Of a stretch of 64,000 nucleotides of DNA, positions 54,637 to 64,000 are shown in pieces (position 1 is the first letter of the stretch; each line of letters opens with the position of its first letter). Both the position numbers and the translations under genes were made by a program. Source of the stretch: Hippopus hippopus (Eukaryota > Mollusca > Bivalvia > Cardiida > Cardiidae); the NCBI GenBank assembly GCA_946811185.2, contig OX328112.1, positions 25,495,742-25,559,741 on the forward strand. The letters are read 5' to 3'. Under the pieces are notes generated by a model. It saw nothing but the letters and a program-made list of their open reading frames with translations, ran no database searches and was not told the origin of the DNA.

Positions 54637-55740
54637 ATATCCCCACAAACGAAGTTTGTGGGGGGGGGGGGGGGTTATACTGGAGTCACCCTGTCCGTCC
54701 GTCCGTGCGTCTCGAAAAGCTTTTCCGGGGCATAACTTCCAAAGTATAAAACCTACTGACTTCAAACTTCATATACAGATAGGTCACATTAAGGAGAAGT
54801 GCAGCGTACAAGAACCATAACTCTGCCTTCAGTATATTCAGAGTTATTGCCCCTTGTAAATTTTAACTTTTGATTTTTGTCCGGGCATAACTTCGAAAGT
54901 GTAAAAGCTAGAAACTTCAAACTTCACACGTAGATAGATCACATTAAGGAGAAGTGCGGTGTACAAGATCAATAACTCTGTTCCAACTATTTTTGGGGTT
55001 ATTGCCCTTTGTAAATATTAACTTTGGATTTTCTTGTCCGGGGCATAAGTTCCAAAGTAAAAAAGCTGGTAACTTCAAACTTCTTATACATATAGGCCAC
55101 ATTAACGAGAAGTGCAGTATACAAGAACCATAACTCTATTCCCACTATAATTAGAGTTATTGCCCTTTGTAAATTTTAACTTTGGATTTTTATCTGGGGC
55201 ATAACTTGGAAAGTACAAAAGCTAGTAATTTCAAACTTCGTATACAATTAGATCACCATAAAGCAAAGTGCACTGTGCAAGAACCATAACTCTATTCCCA
55301 TTATTTTTAAAGTTATTTCCCTTTGTAAGTTTTAACTTTGGATTTTGGTCTGGGGCATAACTTCCCAAGTATAAAAGCTAGTAACTTCAAACTTCACACA
55401 CAGATAGATCACATTAAGGAGAAGTGCAGTGTACAAGAACCATAACTCTGTTCCAACTATTTTTGGGGTTATTGCCCTTTCTAAATTTTAACTTTGGATT
55501 TTTATCTGGGGCATAACTTGCAAAGTACAAAAGCTAGTAACTTCAAACTTCATTGACAATTAGATCACATTAAATCAAAGTGCACTGTGCAAGAACCATA
55601 ACTCTATTCCCACTATTTTCAGAGTTATTGCCCTTTGTAAATTTCAACTTTGGATTTTTGTCTAGGGCATAACTTCCAAAGTATGAAAGCTAGTGACTTC
55701 AAACACCTTATATTTTTTCACCCAGTTGAGGCACTTTCAT
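54637..55740 (-). repeat. Tandem array of about 156-bp units
   Basis: It opens with ATATCCCCACAAACGAAGTT / TTGTGGGGGG and GTCCGTCCGTC. The unit AAAGCTAGTAACTTCAAACT, CACATTAAGGAGAAGTGCAG, CATAACTCTGTTCC and TTTAACTTTGGATTTT occurs about seven times. No coding potential is seen. Confidence 0.8.
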
Positions 55741-56010
55741 GATATTTTTTCTACAAAATGACACCTGTTTTGTGACAAGGCTCTGTGTGGGGGTATGCGG
55801 CACTTTTTATGACAGTTCTAGTTTAGCAGGTAAAGGGTAGAGTCATGCAGCTGTTGATGCCTTTGGTCAAAGGAGCGCATTTAGAAAACGACTTTTTGGC
55901 AATAGCTTTATGTCGCAAAATAAAGAGCTTTTTTCCCCCTCTGGCCCTAAAATATTACCTTTACTCCATTCGTTTGTACCCGTCCAAGATTAATTGGTAA
56001 TATCAAGAAA
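55741..56010. other. Short intergenic stretch
   Basis: Nothing recognised. Confidence 0.4.
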
Positions 56011-56275
56011 ATGTGTCATGCGCTGGCAAAAATGGGGCTTAATGCACCTCCGTAATGCATTATACCCAGCAAGTTGTCACATGCTTATGGATCCATAAAA
56101 TCTACTTTGTTTAACAATCGACTATATCTTGAGGTAGAATGGTCCTTTGACATGCAGAATATTGACCAATAGCGAAAAGTTTTGACTCAGGTAAGCCTGC
56201 GCGGACTGCCCAGGCTTGACCTGAGTCGACACTTTTCGCAGATGTATTGAGCCCACTTCTCAAAGAGCATGGCTC
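56011..56275 (+). repeat. Family B miniature inverted-repeat element
   Basis: It starts ATGTGTCATGCGCTGGC and ends AAGAGCATGGCTC. The inner palindrome is AGGTAAGCCTGCGCGGACTG / CCCAGGCTTGACCTG. It borders duplication copy 2. Confidence 0.75.
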
Positions 56276-56884
56276 CTGTGCAAATGTATTCAGGAAATTT
56301 TGTTTTTAGTAATTTTTTGTCATTTTTGGAATGAGAGTAACACCTGAGGTGAATTTTAAGCACAATGTCGCTAAATACATCGATCCATGATAAATCATTC
56401 ATAAGAAACAGAATAATACATTGCTTTTGTACTACAGTCATTGACATTAAATAAGATATGTACACTGGGCATATGGGGGGGTGCATATTAGGTGAATGGG
56501 GGCGGGACCTCTTTTAAGTTTTCTATGTATGCTTGCACATCGTTTTATTTGTTTATCGTGCGCAGTTTTTCAATTAAGCGTACTGAAGAACTTTTAATTA
56601 TTTGATTAATCTCATTTATTGCCGAATAAAGACTGCATAAAGAAAACTACAAAATACTACTTTTCCTTGTTTTTTCACCCAGTCTTTATCTAACGTTTTT
56701 GCACACGCAAAAAATTATCTACAGATCTTCTGCCGCACAAAATAATATAAAAAATTCATACGATGGAACCATAAAAATCGGCCGATTTCAATCGAGAAAG
56801 TACTTAACTCTTTACTTGACAACGTTATTTTACTCCTCCGAGTTGGAACAATTCTAAGACGGAATTTATATTTGTGGCTTTTAT

Positions 56885-57015
56885 GAATTGTCTTTAAAAG
56901 GTTAGAAATTTGGATAGAAGGAGAAATGCTGATTACCAGCATTTTTTCCATCTCTCGAGATGATTTCAAAAACCCTTTACCTCGGGATAGTAAAAACCAG
57001 GATAAATCGGTAAAG
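56885..57015 (-). repeat. Family C remnant, shared with duplicate
   Basis: GGAGAAATGCTGATTACCAGCATTTTTTCC. The counterpart is at 23690-23815. Confidence 0.6.
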
Positions 57016-57447
57016 GGATAAACCGGAAATAGATTCCAACCGGAAATGGAGATCTGAATGATTAGTGGTGTGAGTGGACAGTTTCTGTAAACATTGAGAA
57101 ACTAAATCGTAAATCAATTAGGCCATATCTAGCGTATTCGCAATTTCTGAGAACCTTGGTAAAAGATACATCACACTTAATTATTCCTCAACACCTATGC
57201 TGCTTAGAAAATGAAATACAGGTTTTAGTCGGAGGACAAGTTTTATCCTTTTCAAAGCTGTTTTGACCATATTATCTTAAAATTATCAGTGATCCGTACA
57301 CATGGTCTATGCAATCTTATCATAATCTAGATTGTCCGTAAATACACCCTTTATTGCATTTCTGTTAACTGTACAAAATGTACTCAAGTGTCAGGACGCG
57401 CCTTACTGTGTATTTTGCTTCTTAGCTTGAAATCCACATCAGTGGGT

Positions 57448-57560
57448 CTTGCGTGGCTGAGTGGTAAAGTGTAGGACTTGTGACCTGGAGGTTCGGAGCT
57501 CGAGCCTCATTGGATCCACTGGGTTTTTCGTGGGAGTGGCCTTAGGCAAGACACTTTAGA
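57448..57560 (+). mobile_element. SINE S2, truncated
   Basis: TTGCGTGGCTGAGTGGTAAA and GTTCGGAGCTCGAGCC are present. The body stops at GACACTTTAGAGTCC, where copy 1 continues. Confidence 0.75.
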
Positions 57561-58028
57561 GTCCACGCAGGCTGACATGTGTCGAAACTTATTGTCTAGT
57601 TGGCAATTTTCTGTTTGTCCAACGACCATTACTCTCTCAATAGACGTGATTCAGTCGGTGGTTAGACAAAATGGCTTGCAACACGCGAAAAGGGGCATTC
57701 GGACATTTGCGTAAAGTGTCGTCTCGGATCAGCCTGCGCAGTCCGCGCAGGCTAATCCGAGACGGCACTTTTCGTCTACATAAGATTTTGTTCTTCAGTA
57801 GACTTGCGCAAAACAGAAAATTACATAAAAACGGAAAGTGTCGTTTCAGATTAGTCTGCGCGGACTGCGCAGGCTGATCCGAGACGACACTTTACGCAAA
57901 TGTCCGAATGCCCCTTTTCGCGTGTTGCAGGCCAAATGGTTTTTATGGATCCATAATTATGTGACTTGTTTAGTATAATGCATGACGGAAATGCTTTGAA
58001 CCCTCTTCTGCCAGAACACGACTCAAAT
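57555..58028 (-). repeat. Family B element, reverse, split by family A
   Basis: CACGCAGGCTGACATGTGTCG, GTGATTCAGTCGGTGGTTAG, and after the insertion TTTTTATGGATCCATAATTA and ATGCATGACGGAAATG. Confidence 0.7.
57672..57934. repeat. Family A double-hairpin miniature element, nested
   Basis: The ends TGGCTTGCAACACGCGAAAA and TTTTCGCGTGTTGCAGGCCA and both inner hairpins are present. It interrupts the family B copy; the corresponding site at about 24640 is empty. Confidence 0.9.
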
Positions 58029-58209
58029 AACGATTGATGACGCAAACTAATCAAACCTATCATAACAAACAACTTACAGCTAAAACAACTCGATTGGGCA
58101 TAAAGCTTTTAATCTACAAGTTCAGCGCCTATTTTCGATTTCGATTAGGTCTCTGTTTTAACTTTGCTTCAACTTTACCAGTAGCAAATCTATTGTGTTC
58201 CATACAAAG

Positions 58210-58516
58210 TGGTTGATTGATTGATTGATTGTATGGTGCTTAACGCCGTTTTCAATATTATTTCCATATCGCAGTGCCCAGTGCACCTATCTATGCTATC
58301 CTGAAATTTCAGTTAGCAGCGCTTTGCACAATATCCTTACCAAGCCACAGGCTGCTTTTCTACATAACCTTCGTTGAAAGAATGATCAGCGGTGAGAGAG
58401 AAATGAATCCTGTCGCAATAACTCTCACCAACTTCCGGAAAGGAGATCTCTGAGATTCGAACCGGTGACCGCCTGTTCACAAGACCTGTGCAGTACCGAC
58501 TCTGCTACCGGGGCTT
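58210..58516 (-). mobile_element. tRNA-derived SINE (type S1), shared with duplicate
   Basis: The minus strand starts AAGCCCCGGTAGCAGAGTCG and carries GGTTCGAATCTCAG. It ends in an ATTG tail at 58214-58231. Confidence 0.75.
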
Positions 58517-58528
58517 GACGCTTATTAA

Positions 58529-58746
58529 GGTTTACGGCCCCTAACTCTCATATTGAAAGACGGAAGCTGCCGAGATTGACCGAACAGCCTTTACGAAAAC
58601 GTCGATCTTACACGATATTTACCGTTGAGTTGGTGAGTCTACGACCCCTAACTCTCATATTAAAAGACGGAAGCTTCCGAGATTGCCCGAATAGCCTTTA
58701 CGGAAACGTCGATGTTTACCGATAGACCTTTTAGGGGCCGTAGACC
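58529..58746. repeat. Family G element, two-unit copy, TTAA flanked
   Basis: TTAA at 58525-58528 and 58747-58750. The ends are GGTTTACGGCCCC and GGGGCCGTAGACC. The matching site in copy 1 (near 25175) is empty. Confidence 0.8.
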
Positions 58747-58869
58747 TTAAGTGCGAACAAATGATCCAGTGTACCCATACTCATATGTGCGAAGTTTATC
58801 CATCCTCTTGTAACAGCGGAACATAGACTCTTCTGAAACTTATAAAGACTATTATTTCACAGACTTTAC

Positions 58870-58945
58870 TAAACTAGCGGAAAGTATAGATCCAAGATCA
58901 GACTGCACGTTCTGTGCAGTCTGATCTTGATCTATGCATTTCGCA
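58870..58945 (+). repeat. Family D hairpin repeat, shared with duplicate
   Basis: AAGATCAGACTGCACGTTC / TGTGCAGTCTGATCTTG. Confidence 0.8.
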
Positions 58946-59119
58946 AAAGCTCCTGTTTGCTCCTATTGCACTCAAATGGTTAAAACACATCGCGTTTTCT
59001 AGGTTTTCTAGAAGCTAAAGTACAGGCACGATACGTTGTTGTGTTTATCCCTCTAGCCCAGTTTCTGTCTTTCGGTCCATCTCAGTAGATACGTTGACTC
59101 ACTTTTCAATGGATCACGT

Positions 59120-59350
59120 AACCATTTACCACACAACCCCAAGTTTAAACGACTCTGAGGATGAAGGTTTTTGAAAACATTATGGTTAATGGAGAAAATA
59201 CTGGTGCTCAGCATTTTCTCTTTTTTCCTACAATGTTTTCTTTCCTTTTCGATAACAAGCCCACAATTTGGGTCAAATCTAATTTGTTGTCTGCAAATGC
59301 TTTGAATTCGTATTAAGTTTAAGATTTTGTCGTTTGGTCAAGAGGTTTAA
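59120..59350 (+). repeat. Family C element, shared with duplicate
   Basis: It opens CCATTTACCACACAACCCC and closes TTGTCGTTTGGTCAAGAGG. Confidence 0.7.
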
Positions 59351-59736
59351 GGGAATCAAAGCTAAAGATATCAGCCAATGAACAAGCATGTAAGGTAGAC
59401 AACTGCAACAAATCATTGGACGGTTATGACGCAGTTATTGGTTTTGCACTTAAAATACTCTTACTTTCAACCAGATTTAGGCAAAGCTCATGCAATCAAT
59501 CGTTGGAAATATTTCGGTATAGGAGATACTATTCATACTGAGCCTCTTTTTCCCTGTTCGTTACAGTGTGTTTAAACGTTCGTAAATATTATTCTGCAAA
59601 TGAATAAAATGGCCGTTTTAATACAAGTCTGTATGTTTTAGCATTACCTTCCTTTGTATCTAATAAATTTTTTCACACATTTTTTGTCGTAAATCGTGTT
59701 GCACATAGATTATCAATGTTTAATATGGATGTTTTG

Positions 59737-61323
59737 TTAAATTTGTACTTCACATTTTTGCCTTTCGTTTCTATGAACTGCCAATTCATGCTCCTGTAAA
59801 TTATTATTAGCTTTCCCATTGATACAAGAAAGCGTTATATGATCGCACAACTGCCTCCATAAAATTTTTAAGTTTTTGTTTAAAACGATGTTAAAACATG
59901 GAAAAACTATAACATTTAATATCCCACTGACGAGTCCTAACCACATAAGTGCAAACCTTGCGCCACGTGGACACTGTACATCAAACAGCGATTGGAGGAT
60001 TAATATCACGTGATATGGTCCCCAACACAAAACAAACACCAACAAAGATAGCAGGTGAGCAAACATGTGACTGTAACACTTTAACAAAGATCTACCGGAA
60101 ACTAGGTTTCGACGAGCACTTGGTGCGTTATGGCGACTGTTTTCTTCAAAACAAATTACAGACTGCGTCAGGTCCAAATAGCTAGATCGTGGTGTTTCGT
60201 GGCTGAGTGATTCTATAATACTTGCTGCAGAATGTTCAACACTGGTATTCAGTTCAACTTTTTCGGGCTCAAGATTAGCAACGTGATAAGCCAGATCAAA
60301 GTAACTTTCATTTTCATGGCTTTCTCGAACTTTGGCTTTCTCCTCGGTTTCTGTCTCGCACGGGGTCGCATTTTTCAGTTCGTGTTTTTCCTCTTTCTTA
60401 CTCTCTATTTTAGTGTTTTCTACATCAACGCAAAAGACATCGTCGTATTTGTCACGAGCCAGCGACTGGCAAATACTGGTTCCTATCTGGGAGGAAGTAT
60501 CTTCCTGTGGAATGCAGTTTGGGAGAAAATCGTCCATTTTAAATTCATTAGTCCGGTGTAATCGTTGAACAACATAGTTGAAATTTTGTATACATTCTGT
60601 AGAATCACTCTTTAACTCGGTGATTTTATTAGGATCTGTGGACGGCCCTGCATCTTCGCTTTGAGACAAGGGGGCCACCAAACTGGCCCTTTTTCGACCC
60701 TTTCTGACAGCTAATACTGAAGTTATGATACTTAGAGTAACAACAATTGCATTAACACAATGAACCACAATGAATGACCTTGAATTCTGTAGCTGGAACA
60801 CACAGAGACCCAGCTGACAATCATGTACGTACTTACCAAAACCTGCTAGTACCATGACCACCTGATATATACCCGACAGTATCCATAGTAGTATTGCGAA
60901 TGAAGATTTTATTTCCTCTTGAAAGTGTTGTCGGTATCGACTTGAGGACACCATCAGGTAGCCGTCAAAACTTGCTGTAAAGTAGGTCAACGTCTTTGCG
61001 CAGCGAAGTCCTTGCATTGGAAAGGCACACGTTAAACACAAAATGGACGCGTCTTGCACTCTATCATACTTCTTTGAAGAAAAGATTATGGCCACGGGTA
61101 ACACTGTTAGACATAAAACAAGATCTGCGATACTTATCGATAATAAAAACGGCGCAAATGATGGAGCAGAACGTCGGCGTTTTATAATAGCTATAAATAA
61201 CGTGGATGAAGCAAGCGTTAGAAGTAACGTCGATACTGATAAAGCAATGGCAGAGTTATGTCCCTTGTCTGTAAGACAGTCACTTGTATTACTCAGAATA
61301 ATTCCTATGCTTGATAAGTTCAT
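59737..61323 (-). CDS. Class A orphan G-protein-coupled receptor (528 aa)
   Basis: This intact single-exon receptor has seven hydrophobic helices at about residues 24-46, 55-81, 94-126, 140-162, 183-206, 421-444 and 458-481. The N-terminus has two N-glycosylation sequons (NLS, NTS). Class A landmarks are the TM2 SIAD (Asp67), the TM3 Cys96 that should pair with a loop-2 Cys (Cys169 or Cys174), the TM4 Trp147 and the TM6 CWGP. The third intracellular loop is very long (about 210 residues, acidic and Ser/Thr-rich). Oddly, the DRY motif reads DGY (Gly121 where Arg is expected), and NPxxY reads FPCFN. I chose the ATG with A at -3; the frame extends 7 codons upstream only to a TTG, after a stop. 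The ligand is unknown. The type should sit in the plasma membrane and act through G proteins or arrestin; with these switches altered, coupling may be unusual (inference). A broken duplicate is at 26712-31155. Confidence 0.85.
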   Translation of the reverse strand: MNLSSIGIILSNTSDCLTDKGHNSAIALSVSTLLLTLASSTLFIAIIKRRRSAPSFAPFLLSISIADLVLCLTVLPVAIIFSSKKYDRVQDASILCLTCAFPMQGLRCAKTLTYFTASFDGYLMVSSSRYRQHFQEEIKSSFAILLWILSGIYQVVMVLAGFGKYVHDCQLGLCVFQLQNSRSFIVVHCVNAIVVTLSIITSVLAVRKGRKRASLVAPLSQSEDAGPSTDPNKITELKSDSTECIQNFNYVVQRLHRTNEFKMDDFLPNCIPQEDTSSQIGTSICQSLARDKYDDVFCVDVENTKIESKKEEKHELKNATPCETETEEKAKVRESHENESYFDLAYHVANLEPEKVELNTSVEHSAASIIESLSHETPRSSYLDLTQSVICFEENSRHNAPSARRNLVSGRSLLKCYSHMFAHLLSLLVFVLCWGPYHVILILQSLFDVQCPRGARFALMWLGLVSGILNVIVFPCFNIVLNKNLKILWRQLCDHITLSCINGKANNNLQEHELAVHRNERQKCEVQI

Positions 61324-61344
61324 ACTTTGTGATAAGTCATGCAA

Positions 61345-62215
61345 ACTTTGTTCTCAGCGTATGTTAATTAATATTTGTTGTCTGGGTTATTTCTATCATC
61401 TACATATCAGAAATGTAAAATTATTTCGTCTCAGTCAATTACGACCCAAAAATATTACATACATGAAATACGTAGCATACATGTATGTAATATATTTTAC
61501 AAAAGTGGATCGGAATTAGATGAGTTGACTTTGTTGTAAGTATATACTTTACGGGTAGTTGTGATAAATTGAGTTATATTCCATAGTCTTCCACTGTCAC
61601 CCGCGTTCTTTTTTCTACACTCCTAAAAGTCACGGGTATATTTCCGTCGATATTTTGTCCACCTGTATATATATAAACACGATAAAAATTCCAAAATAAA
61701 AATACAGAACGATTATCATGAACATCAGAATTGTTTTATATGTATATTGAGGAATGTACTTTATCGTTTATAAGGTTTTATTAGTTTCATTTAGCATAAT
61801 TCTTCCGAAAAACCATTTGGTATAATTCTTAGTGACACATTGTCGCCATCATACTTTATCAATACATGCTCTGACAGCACTTGCTACCTATGACGGCAGC
61901 TTGATTATGAGTGTCTTTGTGTTACAGTACAAACACAAGTCTATACATGAATAGAACAACCAGTATGTGATAAGTAACCAGCTGTGCTCTACAAAATCTG
62001 TCTAGATGAATATAGATTAATTAGTGTATCCAATCAAATATTCATATTTCATGCGGTCATGTCCATACGCATGCATATAATTCTTTCTTTGTTCCAAGTA
62101 TTCAGGGCTCGAACTCGGTAACAGCCTTGAAATACAATTCTGTTAGGCTGAATCACAAAAGTGATTTATAGTGTCATTGAAGTTGGTACGTTCTCAAATG
62201 CGTTGTTTGTCTTTT
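61345..62215. other. Upstream region of the receptor gene
   Basis: No clear core promoter could be assigned. TATATATATAAAC at 61665-61677 is only a generic AT motif. No repeat family is recognised. Confidence 0.35.
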
Positions 62216-62219
62216 TATA

Positions 62220-62300
62220 ATTTAGAAACTAACGCAATTTCTGATTGGCTAAACCATTTGGTATAGCCAATCGAAACTGTGTTACTCTGAAGGGTTTCCT
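62220..62300. repeat. Family F core only
   Basis: TTTCTGATTGGCTAAACCA pairs with TGGTATAGCCAATCGAAA. Confidence 0.65.
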
Positions 62301-62394
62301 TTGATAGATTCCCTCTAGTAGCGTCCGTCAAGTCGAAGTGTGTTCAAGCAAAGACTGTAGAGCCTAAGCTCTGCACCACTTTAAAGGACTTCAA

Positions 62395-62592
62395 AAGACC
62401 TGGGCCCCTATTCACCAATCATTCTTAAGAATTTTCCTTGTTTTATTCTCCAAAATTTTCTAGATTTGAAAGTAATACAATTTCTGATTGGCTAAACCAT
62501 TTGGTTTAGCCAATCAGAAGTTGCGTTACTTTCCAAATATAGAATAAGATAAAGAATAAAACTAAGAATGGTTGGTGAATACGGACGCTGAC
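62395..62592. repeat. Family F foldback repeat, best copy
   Basis: The ends GGGCCCCTATTCACCAATCA and GGTTGGTGAATACGGAC are inverted. The core is TTCTGATTGGCTAAACCA / TGGTTTAGCCAATCAGAA. Confidence 0.85.
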
Positions 62593-62990
62593 TTTGTTTC
62601 GCAATTTTCTTCTTTTTAGAGGAAACTTAATCAAGACTGCTGATTTTCATTTGGGTAGAAAGATGACTTTAACATTAAAACCTAAATAGAAATAGATTTA
62701 CATGCAAAGAACACGATGAATTACCGATTCTTTTATTCATACTTTACTTTAAAATTTTACCATTGCGTTAGTAACGGTATAGCTGTTATTGGATAACAAG
62801 GGATAAATGTATTTTTAACATGACAAATTATCGGTTGGCTCGATAGATAAGTTTTTCTGTCTCTTTTTTCCCAGCGTCTTTCTAAGTTTTCCTTACAAAA
62901 TATCTATAATCTCACTCCTTTCCCACCTCTGGGGGTATATAGCAACGTCTGTATGATTTTTCCTTGCAAAAGATCAACACTCTCAGTAGT
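62593..62990. other. Intergenic stretch, nothing recognised
   Basis: No gene is seen. Confidence 0.4.
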
Positions 62991-62993
62991 ATA

Positions 62994-63046
62994 GGAGGAG
63001 AGTCTAGGACACTGCCCTGGCCTGGACAGTGTCCTAGACTCTCCTC
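62994..63046. repeat. Perfect 21-bp inverted repeat
   Basis: GGAGGAGAGTCTAGGACACT(G) pairs exactly with (C)AGTGTCCTAGACTCTCCTCC around an 11-bp loop, with no mismatch. Confidence 0.9.
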
Positions 63047-63317
63047 CCTGAGTGCCCTACATCACCCTCCCTGGAAGAAATTTGTCCCTATTCTGCCCTC
63101 CCGAAAGAATTTGCATTTTTTATATTCCCTATTCTTACCTATTTTTACCTATTCTACCCTCCCTGAGAGGGATTTAGCATTCAAAATGGCGGCCTTGTGG
63201 GTGGTACTCTGGGGATAAAAATTCCCAGGCTCTCTACCCTGAGTGGAATTTTTCTGCAAAAAAGGGAAAGGGGTGGAGGGGGTCAAAAAATGATACATCT
63301 TCGAGTGCTCTATAGGG

Positions 63318-63935
63318 ATCTGTCAGGCCTGATCACTGGGTTGGACTTAGTTTTTTCACCCTATGATTGATTTTCTCTCTTTCTAAAAGCCTGACCATTG
63401 AGTTGGACTTAGTTTTTTCTTCACCTATGTATGATTTTTTTCTCTTTCTAAATGCCTGATCACTGAGTTGGACTTAGTTTTTTCTTCACCTATGAATGAT
63501 TTTTTCTCTTTCTAAATGCCTGGAAAATTGAGTTGGACTTAGTCTTTTTCTGCAATTATGGATGAATTCTCTTTTCTAAATGCCTAACCATTGAGTTGAA
63601 CTTAGTTTTTTCTTCATCTACGTATGATTTTTTCTTTCTAAATGTCTGAACCCTGAGTTGGACTTAGTTTTTTCTCCACCTATGTATGATTTTTCTTTCT
63701 AAATGTCTGATCACTGAGTTGGACTTAGTTTTTTTCACCCTATGGATGATTTTTTCTCTTTCTAAATGCCTGGACATTGAGTTTGACTTAGTTTTTTTCA
63801 CCCTATGAATGATTTTCTCTCTTTCTAAATGCCTGGACATTGAGTTGGACTTAGTCTTTTTCTGCAATTATGAATGATTTTTTCTCTAAAAGACTGAGCA
63901 CTGAGTTGGACTTAGTCTTTTTCTGAGTTTTTTTG
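63318..63935 (-). repeat. Minisatellite, about 10 units of 62-65 bp
   Basis: Each unit contains GAGTTGGACTTAGTTTTTT, a CACCTATGTATGA-like stretch and CTCTTTCTAAATGCCTG. A short open frame on the minus strand is a by-product of the repeat. Confidence 0.9.
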
Positions 63936-64000
63936 CTCTTTGCAGTATAACTCTCTGGAGTATAACTCTTTTGGAGTGCAACTCTTCTAAAAGAAAGAAG

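Larger units (their letters stand above)
56278..60165. repeat. Segmental duplication, copy 2
   Basis: It is colinear with 22997-26815 plus 30841-31155 and ends within the receptor coding region. It contains insertions absent from copy 1: family A at 57672 and family G at 58529. Confidence 0.85.

Noticed and set aside
61324..61344. Seven extra N-terminal codons of the receptor from a TTG
   Set aside because: There is no ATG there. The first ATG, with A at -3, is at 61323.
63664..63867. Open frame with repeated KKTKSNSMSRHLERE
   Set aside because: It is a by-product of the minisatellite on the opposite strand.

Overview
This window looks like a stretch of an AT-rich animal genome, most likely from a bivalve mollusc. 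That placement is inference from four traits: no bacterial gene structure, tRNA-derived SINEs, a decayed non-LTR retrotransposon, and very many short foldback DNA elements plus the AGGTCA-type tandem arrays common in bivalve genomes. No marker gene fixes the species. Only three protein-coding units look intact. Two are small paralogues of about 100 residues that I do not recognise (12677-12982 and 47229-47528, both plus strand). The third is a single-exon class A (rhodopsin-like) G-protein-coupled receptor at 59737-61323 on the minus strand.

Layout. From 1 to 12.6 kb the window is gene-free and packed with miniature inverted-repeat elements, which I call families A, B, C, F, G, I and K in the entries, plus SINEs. 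Small gene 1 follows at 12.7 kb. From 13 to 23 kb there are more foldback elements, several nested inside one another. From 23.0 to 31.2 kb lies a diverged duplicate of the receptor region at 56.3-60.2 kb. Its receptor part is a pseudogene, split by a 4 kb insertion that is itself a three-level nest of transposons. A dead LINE occupies 31.5-35.9 kb. From 38 to 42.3 kb there are tandem duplications, two hAT-type elements and a large inverted repeat built of ATCGCG-rich subrepeats. Small gene 2 is at 47.2 kb. From 47.7 to 52.0 kb and from 54.6 to 55.7 kb there are tandem arrays with units of roughly 110-165 bp. The receptor gene lies at 59.7-61.3 kb, and a minisatellite of about 62-65 bp units closes the window at 63.3-63.9 kb.

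How the parts relate. The genes show no operon-like or pathway link. The mobile elements do tell a history: target-site duplications seen directly (8 bp for the hAT-like family, TTAA for several families, 12 bp for one SINE) and presence/absence differences between the two duplicate blocks give an order of insertion events. Most annotated length is non-coding repeat. Exon calls beyond the three genes are not supported.
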